Shown: positions 12,901-25,374 of the stretch, one piece after another
Numbering within the stretch: the stretch's first letter is position 1
How the letters are laid out: every line of letters begins with the position of its first letter
NCBI RefSeq assembly: GCF_018139145.2
Contig: NC_059471.1
Location: 215,717,494-215,781,493 of the forward strand
DNA length: 64,000 bases
From: Gymnogyps californianus
Taxonomy: Eukaryota > Chordata > Aves > Accipitriformes > Cathartidae
Direction of reading: 5' to 3'
Translations under genes and position numbers: made by a program
Notes under the pieces: generated by a model
Seen by the model: the letters and a program-made list of their open reading frames with translations, nothing else
Told to the model about the DNA's origin: nothing
Database searches by the model: none

Positions 12901-15504
12901 TGACACCAACGCTCAGGCCAGGTGCTCCCTGCTCAGGTGGGTTGGGGCTAAACACATTGTCCCTTCAGCTGGGGGTGTGAGGGAGGAGAAATGTAGCTCA
13001 TGAGAACTGGCCCCATCACATCAGTTCCCCCAATTTTTTTTATCATTCCTGACACCCTTCCCTAGGAAATATCCATGCTCAAGACCACAAACACATCTTA
13101 AACTCCATACGCTACAGATGCAGCAATTTCAGGGACATAGTGGTCTTTTCCCCAACCTCCCATACACCTAATATCAACAGTAGTAACAGCGATGCACCAC
13201 ACTTCTGATGATTAACTAGCAAAACAAAGCCTAGCCTTTCAGTGGAAGGGAATTTCATTGAAGACTAAAATGAAGAGCTGTCCAACACATCAGAGAGTTT
13301 AGAGGCATCAGGTGGAATCTGAAATCCCATACAAATTCTGAAAACTGTCCTCCTATATCTAGATATATTCAGTCAGCATGGATGTGTTCATGCTTCTAAC
13401 ATCCTCCACAAGTGAACCATCAACAGGGTCAGATGCAAAAGGGGGAAGGCTGCCTTACCTTGAAACTCTTGGTTTTTAAGAACCAGAAAAGATGAAATGA
13501 ACACTCCTGTGTGCTCAGAGCGTGGCTGCTCTAGAGCACCTCTCAGTGTCCTCTACTCCACGTGGGTTCCTGTAACTTTCACGGGTCTTTTTCAACCTTT
13601 CATCCCTCTCATGAGTGAAGGTTCAACAAGAAACTCTTTCAGTCACCTGATGAAAACATCCACCAGGGTTAAAAGTGGCTATAGACTGCACCTAGAAGTT
13701 TGTCTAGACGTTTTCTCAGTCAGATCCAGCAGTTTGGGTGTCCTTAATACACTGTCTCTTTTCTTTTATCATCCTCTTTTGCAGTTGAACATAGCAATTC
13801 AATAAGCAACCTCCTTCCCGCCCCTTTCATTCCCTCTCTGAAAGGCAAACTGATTACTATTATTTTTTTTAAAGAGTAATCTAAGCTTTACAGGACCTCT
13901 ACTGTCAGGCTATTTCAGATATTCCATTGACAACTCCTAGCTAGATTTATCTCCAAGGATATTCAGTGCCTCCTGATAGCATTATCCTTCTGCTAATTGA
14001 AATTCCGTCCTAAAGGAAGAAAAATGAAAGATTTCCAAAGGGGGTAAGAAATAACAAGGCAAAAAAATAAACCTAAGCAAGCCTCTGAGGCAGCTCCCCA
14101 GGCTAGAAGTCTGGAACAATGTTTTGTGCCTTTCCCTTACAATCAACTTCCCAAAGGGGCAGAATTATCAAATATTACGTGGGGCAATCTTAGTAATTAA
14201 AGAATTTATACATATATATGAAACACCACAATGCTGATCACAACGCACAATCCAGTTTGCAAAGTATTTTTCTGCTGGGATTCACCAAGACACTTACTGT
14301 TTTATTATGAGTTGGCTTTCTTAAAAGATTGGAGTGTTTTTAATCTATTTTTTCCAGATGTTTTACCTCATAACATTTCAGGTTTTACTATATGGCTCTC
14401 ATTTGTTTGCCCAATAAATTTCTTTCTCCATCTCTCTCTTTCCTCCCTCTTTCTCCCTAAATTTTAGTATGTGATTTTTGGAATGTGATTGCAGCAGAAC
14501 CCTGCACAGTAGACCACTACTAGTTATCTCCATGAGATGGCTTGGAAGCACATTGAAGAAGCCTCAAGTGAGGAGCAGGAAGACATTGGAGTTAGTTACG
14601 TGAGGCAACTTTCAGAGATGGACGGAAAACAAAACCCAAACCAATTAACCAATCAACCAAAAAACTCAACAAAACCCACCCTCAAGGATTCCATCTGACT
14701 AAGAAAGCAGAAGTTCAGATGACAAACCTTGCCATCCTGGTTGGCCAAACTAGGAGAAAAAGTCTGTAGGAGGGTATTTAAAAACAATCAGAACATGTCT
14801 TTACCTGTTGTGGAAAATCTCCCTTCTCATGGAGCCCAGGAGAAACATCATTCCCATGTGCACTGACCAATAACCTGTTTTCCCATGAGACATCTCTGAA
14901 TCTCAGAACTATGTCACTGACTTAAAGCCCACATATGACCCTACATGTGTTTGCATTGGGGTATTTTTGCCTGGTGAAACAACCTTCTCAGTGTGCTAAG
15001 ACTGTTTTCAGAGTTAGTAGCGTAAGATACCCTCAAAAGTTGCACCACTTGTCAGGAAAAGCCTTTCCAAAGGTTTTGGAGCTGCTGCCTAAGTCAGAGC
15101 AGCATGAACCCTTTGGCCTTTCAGCTTTAAACTCACATAAACATTTAAGCCATCTCGGCTTAAGTAAGGTATGCTACTGATTTTGCTGTGGTTTGACATC
15201 GGTACAACTCCCTCCTGACTTGAAGGGAGTTTGTGATCGTTTATATCATAAAATATATGAAGGGTAATGAAAATGACAGAGAAGGTACAGAAATCTCTGA
15301 GCCAGTGAGAAATGGTGCCCTGCAATTTCTCATGTATGGGTGTCCAGCACTTCCAGGTTGTGCTTCTTGATCTATCACATCAAATTCCTAAATTCAGTAA
15401 ATTGTAAAAGTTCTGGTGGAAGGAGAAGAGGGGATATTGATATAATGTAAAGTGCTCAAGCCCAGTTTTTTCTTATCTATGCACGCTGACCAGCTGGTCT
15501 GTTA
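6973..15504. other. Intergenic DNA
   Basis: No gene is supported and no long repeats are seen beyond short AT runs (about 7496-7512 and 14207-14219). The only notable block is the enhancer-like stretch at 12225-12600. Confidence 0.65.
12225..12600. promoter_or_regulatory. Candidate conserved non-coding element
   Basis: This intergenic stretch lacks ORFs and repeats and is dense in factor-like sites: homeodomain cores (CAATTAGC, CTAATC), an E-box CAGATG (12423) followed by AGATAA (12434), and a reverse GATA site. That texture is typical of developmental enhancers, but conservation cannot be judged from one sequence. Confidence 0.3.
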
Positions 15505-15620
15505 GAAGAGGTGGTGTGATCTAACACATCACCTGAGCTTTGGACCAGCAGGTTCTAGTCCCAGCTTTGTGTCTGACCCTAGCAAATCACTTCCTTTCTG
15601 GAAGATCCAACCTTTGACTC
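15505..15620 (+). mobile_element. Ancient MIR-like SINE relic
   Basis: GACCAGCAGGTTCTAGTCCC, then AGCTTTGTGTCTGACCCTAG and CAAATCACTTCCTTTCTG match the MIR core pattern (GGTTCTAGTCCCAGCTCTGCCACTGAC...GGGCAAGTCACTT). Confidence 0.65.
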
Positions 15621-16924
15621 AGATTTACTTTCCTCTTTCTGAACTTGTGCTGAGGGTATTTTATGAGGCCTGCCAGCTTTAACTTACAAGGGATTCGCAG
15701 TCTGGCTCTTTACCAACCGTTGAAGTCCATGCTTTGGGAAGCATGGACCACCTCTGAAGTTCAGGCTGCCCAAAATGGCCCACAAACAGACTGAGGTTGG
15801 AATCACTTAGACTTGTCTAACCTGTAATGCTGAAATGTTCCAGACTGGGTTTCTGTTTTGCAGGCTGAATGTCTGCACGTAAATGCCAGCAAGAATATAA
15901 AGGTGTGGGGCCCCCCCTTATCCCCTAAACCATCAAAGAATGCAATTAAGGGAAACTACCTTGTTTGGCCCAACTTGAAAAGAACCAGGATAGCCCTTTT
16001 GTTCAGAAGGTTTAACATGGGTTAGATGTTTGCAATATGGCCTGTGCTAGGGAATGGTTTGTGGATAAAAAGAAGTGAGAAGCAGACTGAGCGTTGCTCT
16101 TACTCTCCAGGATGAAGGGGATTGGATGTGAGTGTTTGACTGGCAGATTGGTCTGTAGGACAGCAACTACTTTTATGTCTCTATTAAGCAGGAAAGGAAG
16201 GAGGAAGGAGATGAAAGGAAGAAGATAGGATGGGTGGGGAAAGTGAGGAGACCTGGGTGCAGCCTGGAAACATCAACCTGTGAAGTAGGAGATGGAAGAA
16301 TGGCAGGAAAAAGAATGGATTTACAGCCTGACACCCCCACAGATGGCTCCTTGCATTTGTCCTTTGGCAGACAAACAGACCCCACTTGAATTATGGGGCT
16401 ATAATTCTATTTGTGGATGGTGGACGGGAAGAGGGGGGAGGTTGCGAGAGCTGTTTGGTGGTTTATGACCTCCCCAGAAGCCCTTGATGGAATTCCAGCC
16501 CCATAACTCACAGCTGCCTCTTCTGGATCTAATTCACCAGAGGTCTCTGATGTGGTAGTTGAGATCGAGTTCGGTGTTGTGTCTTGCCCCTGCTGGGGAA
16601 TTAATCAGATTACCTTTGCTAATCCAAAGCAGGGCAGTTTTATGAGACAGTTTCCCTGGCGAGTGCATTCTGGTTTGGCTTGGGTACTGTGAAAGCAGAG
16701 AGCACACTTAGGTACCGTTAACATAATTGGATCAGTGTCTGCAGCCTTCTTTCTTTCATAGTCATCCATTAGAAAGAAAGAAGAGTACAGGACCAGAGCC
16801 ATGGCATGGCCATCGAGGTGACCCTGCTGTCTTGAACCCTGGAGTTTTTCGATTTGGCCCTCCCTAGTGACATCAAGGAGCTGTAAGCTGCCTGCAGGTC
16901 TGCCCTGTACTGCCGCTGGTGAGT

Positions 16925-16978
16925 GAGACCTAACTCAGGGCCACGAGACCTAACTCAGGACATGAGGTCTAGCTCATG
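16925..16978. repeat. 20-bp direct repeat next to a palindrome
   Basis: GAGACCTAACTCAGG occurs at 16925-16939 and again at 16945-16959 (period 20). It is followed at once by CATGAG-GTCTAG-CTCATG, a 6-bp-arm palindrome, at 16961-16978. Confidence 0.85.
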
Positions 16979-18936
16979 TCCATGCCTGTAGACATGCCTC
17001 ATAACATTACAAAGAAGAATAGGTCCTGTCAGTACCTCAGGGTCTGTACTCTGGCACCCTGGTGCTCCTCCAGCAAAGGGTTAATCAAACTGGACAGGGC
17101 AGCACTTACAGGACCAACTTAACGCCAGTCAGTAGTGTCTAAGGGACAAAGGTGGGATGTCCTGGGATGTGTCACTTGCTCCAGTGGATAGATTTCTCTC
17201 TGGCATCATCTCTCTGCCCCCAAAAGGCCATGTTTCAAAATTCAAATCTAACTTCAAAGCCAATCACAAACATTTCTTACGGCTCATTCTCCTATCCCCA
17301 TATACAAGCCCTGAACAGGTAAGCATCACACTCTCACGATCATAACAGACTGAACCTTTAAAACAGCTCCTTTTCCAATATTTTATTACAAACATCTCCT
17401 GACTCAGTAGACCCTTTTCCCAATATGCCTTTCTTTGGTCTAGCTCTGTGTATTTGGCCCAGTAATGCAACTGTGTCTAAGAGCATACAGGGTACAGGGA
17501 GCCAGACTGGATGCAGTTTTATCCATGAAGGTAAAAATCCCTGGTACGTGCTCTTCCCAAACTGTCCCTGGGCATTCTCTGGGAGAGGGTTAGCTGGCAC
17601 TGTCCAAAACTGTGCTGGGGAGCATGCTAACAGCTAGGCATCACAGACAATTTCAACATAATGCTTGATACTCCACCTTGGCCTTCTTTTATTTACTAGC
17701 ACAGATGTAGCCAGGAAAAACATAATGCCTGGTGGTGTTATCTGCTTGTCGTGTTCCTACCCATAAAATGTTTGTGTGTCATGAATTGTGACTAACTGGT
17801 GATCTGCTTGCCTGTGTTGTAGGAACAAGGGCTGCATCCCATATGGCATACTGAAAGAAAGCTGGCCTCTGGAGATGTCTTGGCATCACGTTTGGATTTG
17901 GGAGTTATAAGGTCAGTGAGTACATTTCCCATTAGAATTTGTGAGAAGGCAGGAAATTCAAAGAAGTAAATAATAATAATAAAAATAAAACAGTTATTCT
18001 CCTTTCAATTTTTTTTTCTTTGAACATCTTAGCTGAAGGCAGAAGACCAAATTGATTCCTGCTTTCCTCCCAAATGCTTGCTGGATTGTGGGAACATACA
18101 GCACACCACGGAGGAGTTCAGGGCTCTGCTGCATATACAGCAAGAGACATTCCCTTTCCTAAAACAATTACAGCAAGAAAGGTGAAGGCAGACCCACTGG
18201 TGGGATTCATCGCACCTGGCTTTAGAAAGGCACAGTGAAACCATCCGCAGCTGGGCTAGCTCCCCGCATCCTCCCTAGGGTCAGCAAGAGGAAACAAGCA
18301 TTTACCTCAGTCATTCACTGATCTATTTTAGCCATCGAGGTTGCAATGAGATGAATCGTATCCTGAAAGGACCCATTTTTCACTGGTGACTGTGCAGGGA
18401 GACAGGATGACTAGCACAGAAGAAAACACCCACAGCCACTCAGATAACTCCCCGGCAGGAGAAGAAGTGATTTTGCAGCGATCCTGATAGGATGGCTCTG
18501 AATAAAACCTCATTGATCCCAGAATCATCGTCTTGCCATGCAGTGTGCTGGCACACCTTGATACTGAAGCTAGCAGGTCTCTGCAGGGCAGGTGACTCCG
18601 AGTTATGGTCCCCATCACTCTCGCCACCTTGGTGAGGATAATAAACCTGAGGGTGAGCACAAGGAAGAGAGAGTCTGTCAGTTCCCTTGTACAAGTGATA
18701 TCCAGTGGGCACGAGAGAGCTGATGCCGGAGTTATACTCTGCTGAACCAGAAAAGCCTCCAGGAAGGGGACTGGTGAGGGGAACAGCTTAATACGATGCA
18801 GGCAGCTGAACCTGTGAAGTGTCAGAAAGTGAGTGAGGGAATTGGGAAATAATAAAGGCAAATTGAATGCTCTCCAGGTTGCTGGAAATAGTCCTTCTCA
18901 GCTGACATCTGGGATTGCTTTGGGAAGCTGAGTTGC

Positions 18937-18992
18937 AGACCAGCTCCTAGCTTTCCCCTGAGCACTGAAGACCAGCTCCTAGCTTTGCCCTG
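18937..18992. repeat. 32-bp tandem duplication
   Basis: AGACCAGCTCCTAGCTTT begins at 18937 and recurs at 18969, each followed by a CCCTG. This is a simple two-copy duplication in the intergenic flank. Confidence 0.85.
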
Positions 18993-19940
18993 TCCGCTCC
19001 CCTGCCAGGTTTTCGAGGGGCACTTCGGGGATATTATTTACACGGGATATGTCACAGAGCTGAGGCAAATGGTCACCATTTCCTCAGTGGAGGATCTTGA
19101 AGGAGGGATGGATTGAGATGCAGGAAATGGTCATCACCTCTTGTGGACAGTAAAAGCAGGAAAGCTTTGAAAATGCCTCTTTTCTGTAGCTTGGGGATGG
19201 GAGAATCCAGCATGGACAGAGCAACATCAATGATCTTAGTGAAGAGATGGGAAGATGGCTCCTGCCTGCTTTATAAATAACTGGTTGGCCTTGAACATCC
19301 AGCTTAGCCCATTTGGGAGCTGAACAGAGGCATTTCAGAGGCTGAAAATGGGAGAGGTGGCTGGTGCCTCCAGCACAGTTGTGCTGTCTCTGTCATGCAC
19401 TTGCAAACACAGCCAACAGGACCTGAGCCAAGGTCTCTCAGGATCTCCAGAGTGCCCCAGCAGGCACCAGACTGATGCCCTGTCCTGTTGCAGACATATC
19501 CATGTCAGAGGTTTTCCTCTTCACTTCTACTCTTGCAGCTCTCATTGAATCAATAGGTAAATTCTCCACTAAGTAGTAGCAAGCCCACACATGTAATCCC
19601 CTTGAAAGCAAACATTTTGAGCTTACAGCTGACAACAGGGAGCTGCCACAAGCCTGGAATCTGTTTGTTTGGCTGTGTTAAGTAATTGCAGCCCCATTTA
19701 ATGCTTGGAAGGGTGTTTTTGTGGGAATAGTTGGTGTTGTGTTGCTCCCCAGTCTTGGCACCGAAGACAAGAAGAAACTGTGGTGCAGTACATATCACAT
19801 ATGAGGTTTAGCTACAGGATCACAGTGTAGGTCCCAACCGTGCCCTGCCCTATGGATTCTCACAAACAGGCAATACACTGCTCTGTCCAATTGCAAAAAT
19901 AGTGACTGGGTTGATTGGTACTGGGAAAAATAGGCTGCAG

Positions 19941-20105
19941 AGACCCCAGCTTTGCCTGTGAGCTGCTGTGTGATTGCGGGCAACACATTTCACCTCTTCG
20001 TGCCTGAGTTTCCTCCCCACCTCTTCCTTTTCCTGTCCGGTCTTACCGACATGGAAGCTGTTATTTCTACAGGGACACTCTCTCTTTGTTTATGCAATGT
20101 CTGGC
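19941..20105 (+). mobile_element. Ancient MIR-like SINE relic
   Basis: GAGCTGCTGTGTGATTGCGG, then GCAACACATTTCACCTCTTC and GTGCCTGAGTTTCCTCCCCA follow the MIR pattern. The later GGACACTCTCTCTTTGTTTA fits the tail seen in turtle and bird copies. Confidence 0.7.
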
Positions 20106-22291
20106 AGAGACTCAGCCTAAAACTACTCTTGTGCAAATGTCAAGTACAACCACTGTGTCTGAAAGGAAGCTTTTGTGAGGTATTTTAGTTTAGGTTTAAA
20201 AAAGGCCCCGAACAACAAAAGCCTTCATAACTCTTTTCCTTAGAGGTATTCTTGTTTTTTCCCTAAATACACTAGTAATTCAGAATAGCTGCAATCTGAA
20301 GCATTTCTTTGCACACAAAATTTTCTAGCATCGGTTCCTGCAATTCACCCTGCTGCCTGGAGGAGTCCGCTGGGTGATACCTATACAGGCAACACACTGC
20401 TGTGACTGAGCTGCTGCTGGGACGTGCTGGAAGAGTGATGCAAGCCCTTTTGGGTGACAAGGACTTTTCCTCTGCTGTGTCCCAAGGAGCAGCTGGACAG
20501 AGATGTCTCATTTCCATGGCTGGATGTGATCAGTCTGTCGGCATATGTATGCTGCTCATCTATAGGTACCCAGACACTTGCTAAGCGGTATCAGGCTGAA
20601 GCCTACTGCAAAAGCTGTCAGAGCTTCATATGATTCCCTTCCCTTTTTGAAATTCACTTCCTTACTTCCTTTGCATGCTCTCCATTGAGCTGAGACTTGC
20701 AGAACTGAGTTCAGCAAAAAGGTGTTTGCTTTCCACAAGACTTATATTGGCACTGTGGTCTGCAAATCCCATAAAACCTGCCAGCTGTCTCATCATTCGG
20801 TGAGTGACAGAGGCTTAACCCTATGGAGCATGGCTGGAGTTGCACCAGCTCTGGGCATGCAACCCCAACTCTGTTTTCCTCTCTGCTGAGTGAAATGGAG
20901 GGCAGTGGCACAAGGCTGGCTGGGAGAAAGGAAGCAGCGGGAAATGCCGGGAGCATACACAGGCAGAGGAGGCTGGTAAGGATGCTAATGCCACGTGCCC
21001 AGCTCTTGGGATGACAGCAAGGGTAAGAAAGAGCTTTGTCACTGTTTTGTAGGGAGAGGGAGGCTGGTGGCTATGTGCAGCACTGGCTGCGAGTCTGCTG
21101 GGGGATGTGGGACACAAGGAGGAAGCAGGTACAGGGCTCTGACCTCCTCTGCCATGTCTCATTGCTGTGAGAGTGGTGAATTATGAAAGATGGCAGTTTC
21201 ATTAGTTCCCACCACCATGTCCCCTTTCCACCTCCAAAGGGACCTGGCTCTGCTTATATCAGTTTGGCTTTTTAAGAGCAGGGTCGGTGAAAAGCACCTA
21301 TGAATCTTTTGTCTCCAGTTTGCCTTCAGCTGAGGTGTCTCAAGTCAAGTTTCCCATCCTTTGGGACACATGATGAGGCTGATATGTTAAACCATGCAGA
21401 CCTGTGTCAAGGCAGTGCAAACCCCGCCTGGGCTCGGCCAAGCCCGTCATCAGTCCCAGGGAATCTGACCTCCTTCATTAAAGATTTACTCTTTGCAACA
21501 GCCATTCAAAAGACAGTATCGTAAGATAATAATCATAAGGGGAGCACAGTAGTTGGGGAGCAGACATGGGAAAGGGAAAATGGATTTTCCCCTCTTGCTT
21601 TAAGCTAAGCTATGCAGAAACTGGAGTGTTCATCAGCTGCTCCTTCTCGCCACGTGTGGGAGGGGAGCAGGGGTAGGAGACAGGGGAAGGAGGGAGGCTG
21701 CATTTCTCACTGCCTGGAGAACATCTTCAGCTTTGAACATACTTGCTGAGAAGAGATACCATGGCTGGCAGCAAGAGGGCTGCAGATCTTCCCACAGGCA
21801 GCTGATCCTTCCCTCTGCCTTGGAGAGACATCCATCTTCTGCCTCCCTCTATATCCAGCCAAAGATATAGATGCTGAGGACAGATGTTTTCTCCCTATTT
21901 GTATGGCCAACCACCAGTGCTGCAAGCAGGGCTTGCCCCAGCAGCAGCCTCAGGCCTGGCATGACATCCTGGGGACAAAGAAGCAAGTGGGCTGGGGGGT
22001 TTGCTTGTCCACCTAAGACTGCCTATGACTCTTCCAGGTTTGAAACCCAGTGTAATGATTGCTATTCTAATGTAATGGCCAAGGAATCAGAGGCTGGCTC
22101 CCACCGAGGACTTTCCTTTCAAGAGCCATAGGATACGGTTCCTTTAATAGTATCCCTGAATTCATGAGCTTGTCAATCATCTTCAAAATGCACAGCTGAT
22201 GACACCCCAAAGGCAGATGGAAAGGAATAACCTGGCTGGATCCCACCTCTCCAGAAAAATTTCAAACAATCCAATAATTGTGGTTTTGTGT

Positions 22292-22476
22292 GAGAGGGAA
22301 AAGAAGAAAGAGAGAAAGAGAGAGAGGACAAAAAAGAGAGAGAGAAGGCAGGTGGGGAGGAAGGGAGGAAGGGATGAAGGAATGGGGGAAAGGAAGAAGG
22401 GAGGAAGGGAGGGAGGAAGGGAGGAAAGGAGGAAGGGAGGAAGGGAGGAAGGGAGAGGGAGGGAGGGAGGGAGGGG
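22292..22476. repeat. Purine microsatellite, (GGAA/GGGA)n
   Basis: About 185 bases of almost pure purine on the plus strand: GAAAGAGA units grading into GGAAGGGA and then GGGA units. The minus strand is the matching CCTT/CCCT pyrimidine tract. It starts about 400 bases past the predicted PLXNA4 poly(A) site. Overlapping ORFs of biased composition (Arg/Glu/Gly or Ser/Pro/Leu) are artefacts of the repeat. Confidence 0.95.
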
Positions 22477-22878
22477 TGGACTGGTGGAAGAAAGATCTTC
22501 ACAGTCATTTGTTGACATAAGCATGCTGATCCTCAAGCCTTTGCCCTCTGTACAAGTAGCTGGGGTCTGCCCAGCTGGGATCCACTTCCCACCACACTTC
22601 ACCAGCCCAACCCATGGGCATGAGTATGAAGCCAAGCCCAAAACGTCAACGTGTGCTGACTCTCTGGAGCACTAAGGAAACTCTGGAGCATGTACTGTGG
22701 ATGGTTGGGAGAGCCTGAACTTGGGAGAAGGCTCCTACGGTGTAGAAGTGAAGTGGACTTGCTTCAAGTGGAAGTGGACCACTTACGCGGTCTCCAGTCT
22801 CATGCTTCCCCTTCACTTGAATTCCCTCTCTCTGGCTCTGTTTGCCCACATGAAACAGCAATCACAGCCTGGAGCATT

Positions 22879-22910
22879 TTTATTTCTTTATTTTTTTAAT
22901 AAACTTTATT
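22879..22910 (-). terminator. Clustered poly(A) signals, likely end of PLXNA4 mRNA
   Basis: Three AATAAA hexamers lie on the minus strand at 22910-22905, 22892-22887 and 22884-22879. Cleavage would be expected 10-30 bases beyond them, about 22890-22855. The next few hundred bases on the minus strand include a long CCTT-type pyrimidine tract (22476-22292). Confidence 0.55.
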
Positions 22911-22970
22911 CTATATTACAAATAGGTTTCTTTTCTTTTTTGTTCTGGACTGCAAAATAGGAATGCCTTA

Positions 22971-22978
22971 TATTTACA
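22971..22978 (-). promoter_or_regulatory. Pumilio recognition motif in the 3' UTR
   Basis: The minus strand reads TGTAAATA, an exact match to the UGUANAUA consensus bound by Pumilio proteins. It sits about 60-100 bases before the poly(A) signals, a usual place for functional sites. An 8-base match can arise by chance. Confidence 0.4.
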
Positions 22979-25315
22979 TACACAGGTATACAATTAATTA
23001 TAACAAAGGTACAGAAGCTTTGCCTTTACCAAGTAACAATGGGATTCCAATTTAAATAGTATAGATTTCATTTATTTTTTAACTAGGATCAATTCAAAAG
23101 AAAATCAAACCAACAACAACAACAACCTAAGAAAAAGGATCCCAACCTCCCTTCTAATGCTGTCTTGACATCTCTTTGAGGCTGTTAGTAACACTGTAGT
23201 GAAAGGATATGTCTTTACATTGATTTTGTATTTAAGGTGGAAGCTTTAGCAAAATGGAGAATGAGACTTCTGGGCTCATGTGTATGTCCAAGACACAGGG
23301 TCAGACACTAGGAAGGGCCTGTCTTGTGACGTTAAATAATCCAGTTGCCTCTTGTCTTGATTCCTTGGGGAAAACACTGGGAGCATTTAGCTAGCACCTA
23401 ATCTCTCTGCTTCTTTACCCCACTTTGGCCTGGAAAGTGGGTTTTCTCCAGGGACTGGAGAAAGAGCAGCATAGAAATTTTAAATAACACCAAGTTTCTC
23501 TTAAGATACTGCAGAAAGGACTGCAAGCTTGGACATGTGCCTTGATTTCTCCAACTGGCTCTTGTGCCTCAGTCTATCTGAAAGCGAACAGCAATGTCTC
23601 CTACTGGGAAATGCTGCCTTCAGAGTCAAGGAGCCATGCCAGACCACACCAGCAAGAGAAGGGAATGCTGAAAGAGCTTAAATGTCCTGGTTTTCCCCCT
23701 GTTTTCCACACCCAGGTTCACTTTACAGAGCTTCCCTGCACACTGCTCTCTGCTGTGAGCGTCTTTGAGGTGATCTGTTTCCAAGCAGAAAGAATTTCTT
23801 GAGGTAAACTCTCCATTTTTATAACAGAAGATTAACACAAAAAAAGCGCCAATGAACAAACAACAACAACGACAACAACAGAAATCACACACGTGACAGG
23901 TTGATTAGACTAAGCAGCTTTATATCCTCGCTGGGGTTTTTTTGGTGGTTTTATTTTTTCCAAGTGTAAACCTTTTTTCTTTCTTTTTTTTTTGACATCT
24001 TTCTACAAATTAATTTGTTGCTGTAAGCATGTGTCCCCTTGAGTGCTTCTCTAACAGTGTGGTGAACTGAGCCATCCCAAATAGAACATTGTTGACAAGC
24101 TCCATTTCCAAAGCATTCTCCGCGAAATGGTTATCCCCTGTAAGACAACATAACTTTTTTGGAGGAAAGGGCATTGCACAGTGGCAGAGGTGAGGGAAAA
24201 CTGCAGGACTCCATGAACCAAACAATACTCTGAAATGGGAACAGCATTGGGTGCAAAGCAGGAAAACTCAGGCTGTGAATGGCCAGGAGGCTGAGGTTCA
24301 CACCATAATGCTGAGGTTCATTTGCTTCATCAGTTGCCTGCTCCATAGCATGCCAAGTTTGGATGGCGAGAGCTAGGACATCTCAAGACCTCCACCTGCC
24401 CTGGAGGACAACTCTTTTACTACTCATCAGATGCACAGAGCAAATTGTCCTGGCATCACTGAGGCTTGGTGTACGTACTCACTTGAGTATGCCAATACTT
24501 CTCTAACCAACAGCTGTCATGGTGAGGCATCTGCCAACATAGAAACACAATCTACTATGTGTAAATGATCATAGCTCCCTAGTTTGGAGAAAGAGATCCA
24601 TTCCTGGGCTCCCCTGGTCATCCCAGGAGAGGAGGTTATCAGAGGCTCAGAGGAGTTTAAACAACACCACTGATTCGAAAGCTAGATTTTCATACTTATT
24701 TCCTCATTCAAGGATGGAGAATATGCAAACTGGGTTCCTGGATGCAATTTTTGGTGAGCTACCCAAACCCAACACAAACCTGGTGGGACTACAATGCACA
24801 TTCCTATACAGTGCCCTCTGTCTTGCTTCTGTAGCTAAATGCTGAAGTGGGGAGAAGAAAGGGACCAAAACCACCTTGTTGGGACTGATGGGGTTCTGGC
24901 AAAAAGGGCTTATCTGGTCACGGCGTCTCCCCACATCAGCAATGGCCGCAGCAGAAAGCAACAGATTTCTATGGAGGAGCAAACCTCTTACACACTAGAG
25001 CCTACCTCAGGAGTTTGGGAAGCAGGACCAGTTTTCTTCCTCTCTCTCATTCCTTTTACAGCACCAAGCAATATCTCCACACTATCAGATGAATCTGCTT
25101 CATGAGTAAGTCGTCTACAGGCTGCTGGGAAGGATGAAGCATGACTTGTTTTACTGATGCCTTGGTGATGTGAAAGAGTAGTCCTGGTCATCTCCAGCAG
25201 CCCAGACTTTTCTTTTTGGTGTGAGATGGTCCTTGAACTTAAAGGTCCTTTGTGGAGACACAAATGTATGACCCACTAAGAGGAGCCCTGGGACTCAGTC
25301 CTTTCAGGTTTCCAA

Positions 25316-25374
25316 AGTGAAGTGCTTTGGAAGACTCTTCCACGTAATAGTGTCTCTTTCCAAAGCACTTCACT
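25316..25374 (-). repeat. Inverted repeat in the 3' UTR, hairpin-forming
   Basis: Arm one (25316-25332, AGTGAAGTGCTTTGGAA) is the exact reverse complement of arm two (25358-25374), with a 25-base spacer. A 3-nt bulge followed by four more pairs (AGAC/GTCT) could extend the stem to about 20 pairs, leaving a 16-base loop. Arm one also holds a smaller competing hairpin, TCCAAAG/CTTTGGA at 25311-25331. As RNA it would be a compact stem-loop within the PLXNA4 3' UTR, roughly 4.6 kb after the stop. It could be a structured UTR element, a microRNA-like precursor or the remains of a small inverted-repeat transposon. Confidence 0.7.

Larger units (their letters stand above)
15621..22291. other. Intergenic DNA up to the purine tract
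   Basis: No gene is supported. Short duplications occur at 16925-16978 and 18937-18992, and a purine-rich stretch at 16186-16260. The 177-codon minus-strand frame at 18328-18861 is within what chance gives for this length and has no recognisable motif. Confidence 0.65.

Noticed and set aside
18328..18861. 177-codon minus-strand frame in the intergenic flank
   Set aside because: Length is within chance for a 64-kb window, there is no recognisable motif, and no splice or promoter context.
22183..22675. Frames of 152-158 codons on both strands across the purine tract
   Set aside because: They exist because a pure purine or pyrimidine repeat lacks most stop codons; the products are low-complexity.
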